Part shown: one piece after another, positions 1 through 11,148 of the stretch
How the letters are laid out: the number at the start of each line of letters is the position of its first letter
How positions within the stretch are numbered: the stretch's first letter is position 1
Assembly (NCBI GenBank): GCA_030435675.1
Contig: CM059624.1
Location: 3,558,769-3,622,768, forward strand
From: Steinernema hermaphroditum
Taxonomy: Eukaryota > Nematoda > Chromadorea > Rhabditida > Steinernematidae
Length of the DNA stretch: 64,000 bases
Direction of reading: 5' to 3'
Program-made: the position numbers and the translations under genes
Notes under the pieces: generated by a model
Seen by the model: only the letters and a program-made list of their open reading frames with translations
Databases searched by the model: none
What the model was told of the DNA's origin: nothing

Positions 1-455
1 CCAGTCTAATCGATTTTGAGCGAATTAGAGAAACCCTCAGTTGTTTTCAAACCTATTACGGTAATTCGACTTTCTGGGAATTGACACAAATGTTTTCATT
101 TGACAAGGGAAACTGCCAAGAGGCGTCATATCTAGGCCTCGATCTTTGGATAGTTTGGACACTATAGGGCAGTTCATGGATTTTTTGTGTTTTCAATATT
201 GTGCCAAATTCCATCGCATTGTATCCATTCCAAGAACTGTTATTTTGTTATGAGAAACCTAAAGCTACATCTGTATGAAAAGAGTCAAATGGCATCATGT
301 GAGCGAGAAAACAAGAGTTCATTCCGAAAGCGACCATTGTTTTCCATGGAGAGCATGTGAAAAATACTATAGCCTATGCGAAAAGAAACGCTGAAGCGAG
401 CAGGGATTATATAGAGGGTTTAGAGGACGTCCTGCGGTTAAACAGACGCTTGAAC
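1..455. other. Non-coding stretch before the first gene
   Basis: No open frame with coding character is visible here. The sequence is AT-rich. A possible spliced-leader acceptor (GGTTTAG) ends near 422, ahead of the proposed start codon at 456. Confidence 0.4.
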
Positions 456-1051
456 ATGGTGGGGTATCTGGTCGCGAGACGTAATCCTTCTTATCAGTTG
501 TGCTTTTGGAATTTGTGTCCATAATGGGAGTGCTGCAAAAGAGGCTTGTTTCTACAGACAAGAGGATCACCTGTACTGACGTAAACTTGGACACGTTCAT
601 TGGCTTCGATTTCCAGGAAAGTCCGACGACCTCCCAATCATCCACACCTTCCACCTGCCCTCCGACGAAGACGCCTTCCAGCAGCGTGTCCGTGAGAGCG
701 AACAGCTGGCCATCCGCAACGAGCGCATCGCTCAGATCGGCCACTACGGCGTCAAGCTGATTCTTCTCGTTCTTTTCATCGTCCTCCTCGTCGTCGCCTT
801 GGCCATGCTCCGTCACCACTCCATGATGTCCTACCGTCATCTTGTAAGCCCTTTCCCCGTCAGTTCAGGCCACTAATCCGTGAATTCAGAACGAGAAGAC
901 GCTCCTTGCTGCCGTGGCCGTTACACCGAAGAACGCCGAGGCCGGACCTCTCCCGGAGAAGTCCGCCGACAACATATACGTCGCCGCCCCGGTCCATGGC
1001 TCGCCCCCACCGGCCTACGATCAGCTTTCCATCAAGAAGGTCCAACAGTGA
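456..1051 (+). CDS. Small single-pass membrane protein with a PPxY tail
   Basis: Proposed exons are 456-480, 617-843 and 890-1051, giving 137 residues. The last two exons are well supported: GTAAGC donor at 844, TTCAG acceptor at 889, continuous frame and coding-like codon use. The first exon (MVGYLVAR) is the only join I found that keeps frame into the acceptor at 616, and it is tentative. An acidic/polar N-terminal part precedes a strongly hydrophobic helix at about residues 53-73 (GVKLILLVLFIVLLVV). After it comes a Pro/Ala-rich tail with a PPAY motif at residues 124-127, a canonical ligand for WW domains such as those of Nedd4-type ubiquitin ligases. There is no signal peptide. Orientation (N-out or N-in) is not decided by the sequence; a cytosolic tail would fit the PPxY motif. 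AATAAA lies near 1185-1190, and the gene converges on APC1. I do not recognise an orthologue. Confidence 0.6.
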
Positions 1052-1497
1052 ATGAGAGACGAGATGTGACAACATACGGTTACGGTAATTGGCGCTTGTA
1101 ACTTATTCTACCACGACTCCAGCTACCCTCATGTATATCCCCAATGCGAGTTATGGTGACGGATAACGACGTAGTACTATTTGGAATAAATAATTCTATA
1201 AAAAGACACGTAGACGACCACTTGTCTATTTTCGGTTCACCGATTACGATAGCTGTCTTAGATACGGTAGATTCTTCGCCGTTCTAGCGAAGACCGCTTG
1301 CAGACGTGCAAGACTGTCTGCACCATTGACCAGATGTCTAGACTATCTCAAAAGGGGTCGCTGTCCGCTTGCCTTTACGTGCAACCGATCGGAATGGGGA
1401 GTAGCATGCAACAAGAAAAGAACATCTAATTTTTAATAAATACTTGCATAAACTGAAAATCGTATTAAACGAACAAAACAACTGTACAAAACAGAGC

Positions 1498-4400
1498 TCA
1501 GCATATCTCATCAAGGAAGTTTTCATCACCGATCGGTACCGGCAGGCTTCCCAACTGGTCCTCCAAAGCTCTGAGATCGTCTTGAGCAATACGAAGTACT
1601 TCGCCGTGATCCTTGTTCATTCCTTTCCTGAGGCCTTGGCAGTCTTCGATTCCTTTTACTACACGTTGAACAGGCCTGAAAATCAGCATTACTAGAAGAA
1701 CTAGATAAAGCGGCAAACCTTCTGACAGGCCGCATGTGGATTCGTCCGTGCTGCTGCGTGAACTCTTTGACGAACTTATTTCGGTCTTCTTCTGTCGCAA
1801 ACTTGAAGGTCTCCTTCTCGTAGCCATCGGCTTCCAGCCTGATCTCGGTAATGTCCTTGAAGTCGGGGAGCATGTAGGGCGTCTGGTGAACGGCCTCCCT
1901 CAGCCTGCCCAAATAGCGATATCGGATAATGCACGTCGCATCCACGGGTTTCATTGTCTGCGTGCGGACGGGAACAAGAAGCCGCAGTTTGGCGGCGATA
2001 CACCACAAGAAGCGGAGTGGTTGGAGATAGACGCGATTGTCGGCGACGGACATGCTCACGACGGGGTACATTGAGATCAGAAGTGCGGCGACATCCATAT
2101 TTGAAGTTCCGAACGCGTACCTGAACGCATACGAGCGTGGTTACTAGAGCAGGCGCAGACTAGACAAACCTTCCGTATCCCATGAAGAGCATTCCGAGAC
2201 CGATGTGTGCAATCTGGTAAGTGCTGTGGATCAGAGAGTGTTTGTGTTCATAGATCTTTGGCTTGATGTTGCGAATGTTTCGGAAAATGCGAATCGCGTC
2301 GATGTTGGCACTTCCAGCCATAACCTAAAGCAGACACAAGTTACGTCTAATCTGGGAGACGTGTGTGGGATGCAAAACTACATGTTATTTTAGAGTATTT
2401 TAGAGTAATATCAACCGATTTCCAGAGTTTCAGAGGCGTAGAATGACTGTGTCGTCTACAAGCGGCAGTTTTTCATCTAGACTATGAAATGTCTACGATG
2501 TGCCATTTTGAGGCACATCCAATTTAAAGAGTTGCAGGGACTTCAAATGGCTGTCTCGTCTAGAAACTTACCAGGGCAATAGACGTGAGAACAGCATTCA
2601 GACAATGAACATAAGCCGGATATCCTGCCGCTTTGCATAGCAGCTGACCACCAGGGACCCGAATTCCAGGCAGCAGCAACTTGAGAATATCTTGCAGAAC
2701 CGCGAACATCCTTTCGTCTCGTGTCGAAGCGAATCGCAGGCCCATAACGAAGCAGGCTCCTCCGACAATGTACAAATAGGCGGTGCACCCGGTTTCACGG
2801 TGTTTCGAGTTGATCCAGTCCTCATGCCGTTGTTCGAGGATCGCTTGTACGGGTTCCAAGACGACTGGAGGGATCTAAAGCGAACTTCTAGACTAGAGTA
2901 CAGTGCAGCAAACAGACATTTTTGTAGATATACTCCATGGTGGGCGTGATGTTGTCGAACTCGATGAGCATACGAGAGACTGTCCTGGCACACAAGAAGT
3001 CGTACCGAATCTCGCGAATCGACGTCATGTTGTTCGGGATCTCGAGGCATTTGTGCACAAACTCGTCATTGGTGCGTATGAACAGAAGACCGAGAGCGAT
3101 GGTGGCGGGCAGACCGGTAACGTGGATATTGGCGCGGTCATTCTCATGGACATGCCCAACTAGCGCCTTCACGTCGTACTTTTCGTTGGGGAACACAATG
3201 TCCGAACGTTTTCCACCGTGCATAAGTTGGAGAAGACGCGAGACGAGCGAGCATCTGTTCGCCGTCCCGGCATACCGTAGCTGCGGTCCCTTGCCTAAAA
3301 TTTGTACGTGAAGTTTGAAAAATGAGGAGCGTCATACCGAGGTTGATGAGTCCAACAGCGAAGCCTCCACACATGTAGTACGTGCCGCGATGCTCCATGG
3401 GGTGGTTGTCACCGACTGGTCGGCCCATTTCGTTGATGATCTGCGATGTGAGCGACTCATGCTTGCTTTCAGCAAAGAGCATTCCCAACGAGAAGAGAGC
3501 CGCGCACTGGACAAGTGGATTGATATGCAGCTCAAGGAGGGTTGTTGGAAGCATGAAGGGAAGATGCGTAGTGACCATTTTGTGGACCTGTAATTACAGA
3601 CATTACGTAACCGTCTAGACAGTCAGGGTTCGTAAACGTTTACATTTGCATGACATCCATTTTTCATCCCAGACAGTCTGAATACTGACTGCACCGGGCA
3701 GGCCATCACATACAGACAGTCATTTGCAATTCTTAGACAATGTAAACCGGTCCAACTTACATTGATATCGCAGCTGCCTCGTGAAGTAATTGCACTTCCG
3801 AGCAGAATGCTAACCACAAGGTAATTGTCACCGCGAGCCAGCCACTCATGGATGGTGTACATATTGATCAAATTGATGTGTCCAGATAGACCAAACGCGT
3901 AAACAACACCAGCTCCCGTAATAGCATCTCTCTGACGAGCGTAGCAAAGTCCCAGCCACATCGGGTCATATGAAATGTGCTCCGAACCCATAAGAGACAA
4001 ACCATGAGAGACGCCATTGTAGTAGTGACCCCAATCGATCATCTTCTGAAACACTTCACATTATCACAAAATCCAAATAAATCGTTATGCTTGCCATGAC
4101 ACTGATATCCATGTCGGCGCTGTTGATCTCGATGACTCTGTTGTATGGATAGCCACGACCCGTTAGACACAACGATGAGACGTGCAGTTTGAGATCCATA
4201 GACACTGGTGTGCAGTGATAGATGACACAGGCTCTTCCAAAGGCTTGGGAAAGAGTCCGAAGAGAGCAGGAGAGGAGGAACTGTTCTTGCTCCTCTCGGA
4301 AGTCCCCTTCCACCTGATTCGGACGCGGCTTCATTGGGATAAGCGTTTGGAACTGGCTGTCCAGCATAACGGCAACGTTGTCTAGACGGAGATCATGACG

Positions 4401-7400
4401 GAAGCGACGACCTGCCCAGATGCCTTGTACGTCGAGAGACGGCGGTACTCTAAATAGACACATGCAAGTTTGTCTGATCTGCGTTTGCATATGAGACTAG
4501 ACAAACAAGATCACCCGTCGTCTAGCAATTCGTCTAGACTTTCTGACTCAAAGCATCTAGACATTGCAAAGCTTTTCTTGCCCAACTTACCGCAGTTTCG
4601 GATTAGCATTGGGACAAAGACCCAGATCTTGCTCATTTCGGAACAAATCCGTCATTGCTCGCCAAAGAGGTAACACCAGGTACTCAGCTGTATGCGTGGG
4701 TAGACGACAAGCCGTTCGAAGTGCATGGAACAGCTTCACCCTGGTCTTCGCATCATTTCCCGCGTTGGCCAGCTCCAGCGCTGGAATGTCATCGGCTTTC
4801 AATTCAAGCTTCTCCATCCAATGAGACCCGAGATACTTGCTGAAATCGGCCAAACGGATTCTGCCCAGACCTGCCGCCAGTGCGGTGAAGAGTTTCACGT
4901 CCCATGTGGTTTTGCTTGGGAACGGATTCAAGTTCTCGTCAAAAGAGAAGAGATTCTGCAGGTAGTCTTCGGCTGAGAACACCGGGAACATGTGGAGTTC
5001 TTCGCAGCATGCGTTAGTCTCCTCCTCTCGAAGCAGGTCTAGGAAGAAAGTATGAGGGCTAAGCAGTGGTGTGAGACTCCTACCTCCTTCAACGATGAAA
5101 TCGTATCTCTTCACCACCGGTAGCTGCTCTTCGTAATATTTTGTATATTCTCGTAAGCCGTACACCCTGAAAAACAGACGCATGAGACAAGGATCTAAGG
5201 AGTAACTTTGCAGAAACAGTCTCACTTCTCTATGTGCTGTGTCTAGTATCGATAGACAAGAGCTGTGAGTTCTCATGTCTACAGAGGCAGAGCTGGCTGT
5301 CTTTTGTCTGTCTCGACTATCTATGTGTCGTGTCTAGTATCGTCAGAAAAAAGCAATGAGTAGCTACACAAACGTTTCTGTCTGCTTTTGTTCACCAACT
5401 GTCTATGTTTAGTATCGACTGACATGATCCAGCAACGGCTTCAGCAATAAGTTTTCGTATTTACAGAAATTAAACTGGCAAAATTTGTCTGGACGATTGA
5501 AATGCTAGACTGTGACTGATGTCTATCACAAAACAAGAGCTACGACAAAGTATTTGATGCTTATACCTACCCGGAAACTGCGGATAAGCAGGACACTACC
5601 ATATCCTCAATGCTTCGGAAGCGAATATCTATTCGCAAGCTTTCGAACACATTGTGGAGTGCCTGGAAAGCGGCCAAGGCGTTCGACTCCATCATGTCTT
5701 GTGCCGCTTCTCGTTTAACCACCACACGCATCAGAATCCTGTCTTTATCCTCGGGGCGGATCTCTTTCTCTGTAGCCTCCGCTAGCAGCTGGTCATGGTC
5801 CACCATGCAACCTCGGTTCTTGAGCAGACGTTCGTAGTTCTGCAAAGAAAGCACTGTAATCTCCAATGAGGCTCTGATGGGACATACGGCAACAGTGACG
5901 TCCACTCCTCTTAGGTTTCGCGCTTTCTTCGCGGAAGTCGACTCGGTCACACAGCTTCTGGCTTCTCTCAACTTAAATCGCCATTTTACAACGGTATCTT
6001 GCGGATAGCGATACCTGGTCGAAGAAGGGAATGTGGTTGGGACTGAAACCGCACAGAGAAAAGAGATGTTCGAAAAGGAGAAGGATCTCCGCATTAGGTT
6101 CGTTCGCCATCAACTGGACATTTTCTACAAAGCGCCAGTTGTTCTGACAGTACCACTTGGACAGGAACGTAAGCCGCAGGTCATTGGGAATGTTCTGCAG
6201 GATCTTTTTCAGTGCGTCACTGCCTAAAGTTAGCGATTTAGCATGGGTAATAAATCATATAACGCACAAATTCGGGATCCACAGTACTCCGGGAGGTGGC
6301 ACACATATGCAGCTTCATCCATTGTCGTAATCAGCACTTCACATCCATCAATGGACTCGAGCCGGGAGACCTTCTTGTAGCGAATCTCTTTTTCGTACTA
6401 AAGCGCACAATTTTACTCTCAAGCGCAGATAGAGGCGGAGTGAATACCGAGTCACAATTAACAATTCCGATGTGCGCAAGCTTGGTGGATCCACTATAGA
6501 GGGCAAATTGTTCACGTGGTGAGAGCTCCCATACAAAGAGGGCAGTCCGGTCCTGAAATTTATTAGAGTTAGCTAGACTATTCTCGATATGCCGTTTATG
6601 TCCAGGTGCATGTTCAGACATACATTGACTGGCAATGATCTAAGTGCAACCGGTTTTCAGACAGGTATTAGCTGGACATGGTTTAAATGCAACCTATCCC
6701 CAGACACATACTACCTCCAAAACAATCCGCTAACTTACCAACACTTGAGCGCAATCGAAGCACTTTATATATTCAGGCTTCAGGCGGTAATTGCTAATGC
6801 CGCCTCGACTCTGATCCTCGAGCCTCAGAAGACGAGCCACCTGGGACTCCCGATCCATCAGCACAATGTAGTTGTAGCCTCGCATATCGCCCGTCGTAAA
6901 TATCTTCTCGTGCATCTGCCGCCTGTGTTCTCGCGTATAATTCGGGTTCTCATCAATCCAGATCTGCTCAAGGCACACTTCAGCCATGGGGTCGAGCGAA
7001 AACGCCTGGTCAGCTTCGTCGATGAGGTCGGAGAGTGCCGACGTGTTCCTCCACACCCTCGGAGTGCCGCTGTATTGAAAGATAGATCGATCGTGGCCAC
7101 GAGGCGTGGGTCTTCCGCGTCGGGTATAAGGGGTTGACGTATGCGGCATCATGTCCAGTACTTCGGAAGCAAGCTCTTGGCGCGAGACGGAGCGAACAGC
7201 GCCTTGGGTTAGCGGTGTCACCGGCGTTTTAGCACAGAATGAGTGTTCCATGTTGCCGTCGAACTTCCGCATCATTCCTCGCCGACCACCGCTGTAGAGA
7301 GCTCGTGCTTGCACTGGAGTCCGGAATGTCACCGGGGTATCGCCTGAAAAGGTAATAGTAATAATGTGTTCACTTGAATCCATGTATCAGAATATACATA

Positions 7401-8220
7401 GACGCTTATGAACTTACTCATCACTGAACTCTTCAGGAAGGATCCATTTCCGTTATGGACTGATGCCCTCGATGCTGAATTCTGCGAAAAGATGCTCGAC
7501 ATGCCGGGCGAGTGATTGCACATGGACGTTTCCATAATCGATGCAAGATCGAATCCAGAATAGTACGTCTCCTCGGAATTGTAATTCTTCGGCATTCCCC
7601 GTTCGGTCTTATTACATGGCCGCACCATGAAGAGCTGCTCCTGGCCAGACTCTAAGTCATGAACGAGCACATATCCTCCGGCTTCACTGGCTCCGACGAT
7701 CTCTGTTCCGATTCCCGAAAAAGCGAAGTGGGGATCGAAGCCTCCACGTCCTGTGACCACCACCGGTGTTAACTCGTTGAGCGGATTCGTCAGGGCATAT
7801 ACATGTACATTTACTCCTCGTCTAAAGGCAAATTTAAAAGTTATATGTCCAGGTCCAGTCACATACTCATTCTCTTGTGGTGACCTCTGCAAAAGGATGC
7901 CTTGTTTCGTGCTGAAGGCGGCGTTGATGGTGATCATCAGAGGGAATGGGTGGTTCTTGTTGCCCACCACCGAATGGAACTCGATCGCATTAGGACCGAA
8001 CAAGCATAGGAACTCTTCAGGTTTCCCGTCAATGTGGAATGTGTGCCAGAATGCCTGAAAGCCACATTTCTAACAATTTGTCCACACGTTCGACAACATT
8101 ACGTCAATTATGTAGAAATCTGTCTTGTAAGAGCGCACCAGATCCCCACACGGCTCCAGGGTAACTACTGCTTCTTGTCCAATAGCAGTTAGCCGGTACA
8201 CTTCACCTGTGCAAACCCTT
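1498..8220 (-). CDS. apc1: Anaphase-promoting complex subunit 1 (APC1; mat-2 type)
   Basis: This is the largest scaffold subunit of the APC/C, the E3 ubiquitin ligase that triggers anaphase. Exons read by eye (5' to 3'): 8220-8103, 8054-7867, 7821-7418, 7343-6739, 6552-6448, 6397-6268, 6223-6015, 5839-5571, 5166-5084, 5038-4591, 4449-4101, 4045-3761, 3587-3338, 3294-2918, 2874-2572, 2324-2170, 2120-1719, 1675-1498; about 1,600 residues. The N-terminal part (8.2-7.4 kb) matches the APC1 beta-propeller. Exon 7343-6739 holds a Ser/Thr-Pro-rich loop. The 4.1-2.2 kb exons carry the Rpn1/Rpn2-like repeat segment, with matches such as MDISKMIDWGHYYNGV, KMVTTHLPFMLP and VMAGSANIDAIRIFR. The last two exons give the conserved C-terminal domain (FGTSNMDVAALLISMYP, LRLLVPVRTQT). 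Introns are mostly 41-175 bp; some donors are GTTTGC/GTTTGT, and the one at 2917 (GTCTGT) is weak. The first coding exon is unresolved: an ATG at 8391 is a candidate, but its frame does not join cleanly to the 8220 exon. Confidence 0.92.
3613..4563. promoter_or_regulatory. Cluster of GTCTAGAC palindromes (SMAD-box-like words)
   Basis: Perfect 8-bp palindromes GTCTAGAC lie at 3613-3620, 4380-4387 and 4532-4539, with a near match (TCTAGACA) near 4556. Another is at 1336-1343, and partial versions (TAGAC, AGACAG) crowd the introns at 2121-2169, 2325-2571, 5167-5570 and the 8.4-8.7 kb flank. GTCTAGAC is the consensus SMAD-binding element. Whether these are functional sites or debris of a short intronic repeat cannot be told from one sequence. 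Confidence 0.35.
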
Positions 8221-9880
8221 CTGATGCGTTTTAACCGGCTGCGCTAAAAAATATTCGTAGAAAGAGCGATGTTCGGCATGTAAACTGACATCTTTAACAT
8301 CTGCATCGATGCCCTTCTTCCTTGTAGCTCCAAGCGCAACGGGTTCAATCCACTTTGGATAGATTACGGGCATCTCTCCTTCGATATGCATTCACTGGTT
8401 ATCTGAATAGAGACAGATATATCGACTGAAATAATATAACCAGTTTACGAAAACTGTCTCAGACTGCTCCATAACGACAGTCTGAGATCGATCGCTTACT
8501 TTCGTTCATGAAATGTCTTAAAGATAGAAAGTGTCCACGAGTCTCGTAGACATTTTATGAAGATTGCCTACAGACACATTTGCAGACAGTTGCTAAAATA
8601 ACGCCTGCTTTTGTCTGTTCACTGTCTAAAAATGGCGGCAAACTGTCTGTAATCGACTCTACAACTTTTGAAAAAGAATACACTGACAAAGGTCATTAGC
8701 AAACCTTACCAAATCCAAACTAGACGAGCAAATCGAATACACTTCGCTTCAACGCGATGTCCATGAAGTACAGGACAACGAAGCGGAGAGATTGACGTTG
8801 AGATGATTCTGAAAAGAGCCTGATGTTTACGGAAGTCTCGGAAAATGCTGAACACGCGATAAATAAAATTCGATCATAGACGTTCGCGCCACAGACAGCA
8901 AGCGAGTGGAATAGACGCGCGGGAATTTCAAATTTGCAACGAACGAATTCGATGGTGGGGTCGTGTGGAGTGTCGGTCGTTCGCACTGTGGCGGCGATCA
9001 TCATTGATTGAACTGATTTAATTCTTTACACGTCGAAAGTGTCTCGTAGACGGATTTGTGTGAAGCTTCTTAACGATATTTTGCTATTTTCTAGGGGTGC
9101 CTCGATACTCTCGGAAGTGTGAATTCTGGATTCGGATGATTTTGATTTTCAAAAAAGTTATCCTTTGAACATAATTTGACATCTTCCCACAAGTTATGCT
9201 TCGCGCGCTCATCGATCGATTGATCTATTGTTTGCCTACGGTTCTTTCGCAAGCGCTTTCGCGCGTTATCATTCAACAAACCGTATTTGTTGCCAACTGA
9301 CGTTGACTCATTCCAGGTTCTGTTCTTTTTAAAGATAGTTCTAGATTTAAAGTCAGATTTTATCAAATTTCATCAGCTAGGTAGCCATTCTGTTCTTTTA
9401 ATTCACCATCGGACACTTGTCAGTTGCTAAATAGTTGCATCTCGTTTCGTCTGTCACTCTGCGATGCTTCTCGAATTTCAGGAAGGCTGCTGCAACCGCT
9501 ATTATTCGATCATTTTTCAATCTGACTATTCAGAAACGACCGTATTTTCATACTTGATTTCGATATTTGATCACAGCGTCTTTTTGGTTTTGCCGTGCTC
9601 TGCACAAGATTTCTTTGTGCCACAAGATTTCTTTGTGCCTGTCAAACAGCTTTGCTTAATAACGTTGCGAGATTTTGAGGGCAGCGTTTGGCACTGTATC
9701 GTCTATGTGGTCTATGCCTGTGGTCATCCTTACTGCGATTTACAAACATTATATTTTTCACAATTTGCAATTAGATTTCTGCAGCTCAATCGAGAAAGTC
9801 CGCGTCTTCTGTGGATTTATTGCCTTTTCGTCTCGTTCAGATTATCTAATGTGTCTCAACTGTTTTCAGATCGATCAAAC
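8221..9880. other. Divergent intergenic region between APC1 and alpha-SNAP
   Basis: This stretch should hold the 5' end of APC1 (minus) and the promoter and outron of alpha-SNAP (plus). It contains a short hairpin with 10-bp perfect arms (8457-8466 and 8478-8487) and many CAGACA/GTCTGT words at 8,430-8,660. A 94-residue open frame on the minus strand (9004-8720) ends near a good GTAAGG donor and could be an upstream exon, but it joins APC1 in no frame I could close. AT-rich sequence from 9,000 to 9,860 shows no convincing gene. Confidence 0.45.
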
Positions 9881-10988
9881 ATGGTTGATCCCAACGAGCA
9901 GAAAGCACGACAGAAGTTCGCCGAAGCAGAAAAGAAGTCGAAAGGCAGCACTGGCTTCTTCAGCTTCCTCAGCGGCAACAGAACCGATGAAGCCGCTGAC
10001 TTGTTCGTGCAGGTGTGCGCTTGGATGCGATTGTCCGTCAATGAACTGCTAGTTTCCAGGCCGGAAATCTGTTCAAGATCTGCAAATTGTGGCAAGACGC
10101 TGGCAATTCGTTTGAGCGCTCCGCCCTGCTCCACGCCAAAATGGGCGACTCGAAGCACGACGTGGCGTCGAACTACGCCGAAGCCGCAAACTGCTACAGG
10201 AAGGTCGACCCGCAGAAAGCGGTCACGTGCCTTCAGAAGACTTGTGACATCTACACGGACATGGGTCGATTCAGCATGGCCGCCAGGAATCACGTGACCA
10301 TCGCGGAGCTGTATGAGTCGGAGCAGCCGGATATGGAGAAGTGCATGGAGCATTATCAGAAGGCTGCGGATTATTACAAGGGCGAAGAATCGAAGAGTTC
10401 GGCTACTAAGTGTCTTGTAAAAGTGGCACAGGTGGGTTTTGTGTCAATTGTCGGGGGTAGTATGATCGGGAATTCCGAAAGCAGTCATCTTATTTAATCG
10501 GATTCGAGTAACAAGCTCCCTAAACACAATAGTGCTCCTATGTTTAAGCTCCTTTCTTTCAGTACGCCGCGCAATTGGAGCAGTTCAGAAACGCAATCAA
10601 AGTGTTCGAGGAGGTCGCTTGTTGGGAAGCTGATCACTCCACCCTCAAGTTTGCTGCCAAGAATCACTTCTTCCAAGCCTTACTTTGTCATCTATGTCTT
10701 GACTTGGTAACTAAGATCCACATAACTTTTCTGTTGCTTCAACCTGTCCTATTTCAGCTCGACACAACCCACGCCTTGAAGCGCTACGAAGAAATCTCCC
10801 CGTCATTCGCCGACTCCCGCGAATACAAGCTCGTCAAGAAGATCATCGAGTCAGTAGAGGAGGAAGACACCGACGCGTTCACAGAAGCCGTCCAGAACTA
10901 CGACCGTATCAGCCGGCTAGACGAGTGGCACACAAATATCCTTGTTAAAGTGAAGCGTTCCATTGATGCCGAGGAAGACCTTAAATAA
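9881..10988 (+). CDS. snap-1: Alpha-SNAP, soluble NSF attachment protein
   Basis: Alpha-SNAP binds assembled SNARE complexes and recruits the ATPase NSF to take them apart after membrane fusion; it acts in the cytosol at membranes. Four exons (9881-10012, 10060-10431, 10563-10706, 10758-10988) join in phase 0 throughout and give 292 residues, the usual family length. Visible hallmarks are the N-terminal amphipathic region followed by the membrane-binding loop GFFSFLSG at residues 25-32. TPR-like helices follow (LYEAG-type repeats, e.g. NYAEAANCYRKVDPQKA and HYQKAADYYKGEESKSSATK). The acidic C-terminus ends EEDLK, keeping the penultimate leucine known to stimulate NSF. TGTTTTCAG ends at 9869, 11 bases before the ATG, which is a likely spliced-leader acceptor and fixes the start. 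The gene is intact. Confidence 0.95.
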
Positions 10989-11148
10989 TATTGTACTTAA
11001 CTTACTGGATTGTCTAGTAAACAAAGAAGAAGGATAAACATCTATTACTTGATTGATACGACGACAAAAGAACGCTGAATGAACGATGGGTTAGTAATAC
11101 ATGATGAATGACATAACGAAAAAGGGGAGAATGTACAAAGTTTGTTGC

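Noticed and set aside
581..616. A 36-bp intron directly before exon 2 of the first gene
   Set aside because: It has GT and AG ends, but every join through it meets a TGA in the frame required by exon 2.
367..840. A 157-residue acidic frame on the minus strand
   Set aside because: It is the antisense shadow of the membrane-protein exon 617-843, which has splice sites and a transmembrane helix on plus.
1526..2098. A 190-residue frame ending in a Ser-rich tail as the APC1 C-terminus
   Set aside because: The tail comes from reading into the 43-bp intron 1676-1718. Splicing it gives the coherent end ...LGSLPVPIGDENFLDEIC.
8720..9004. First exon of APC1
   Set aside because: It has a plausible start and a nearby GTAAGG donor, but joins to 8220 or 8402 give a stop. 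It is left as an unproven candidate.
9464..10297. A 277-residue open frame upstream of and overlapping alpha-SNAP
   Set aside because: It covers the AT-rich outron, exon 1 and its intron, then goes out of frame in exon 2. The TTTTCAG acceptor and the conserved N-terminus fix the start at 9881.
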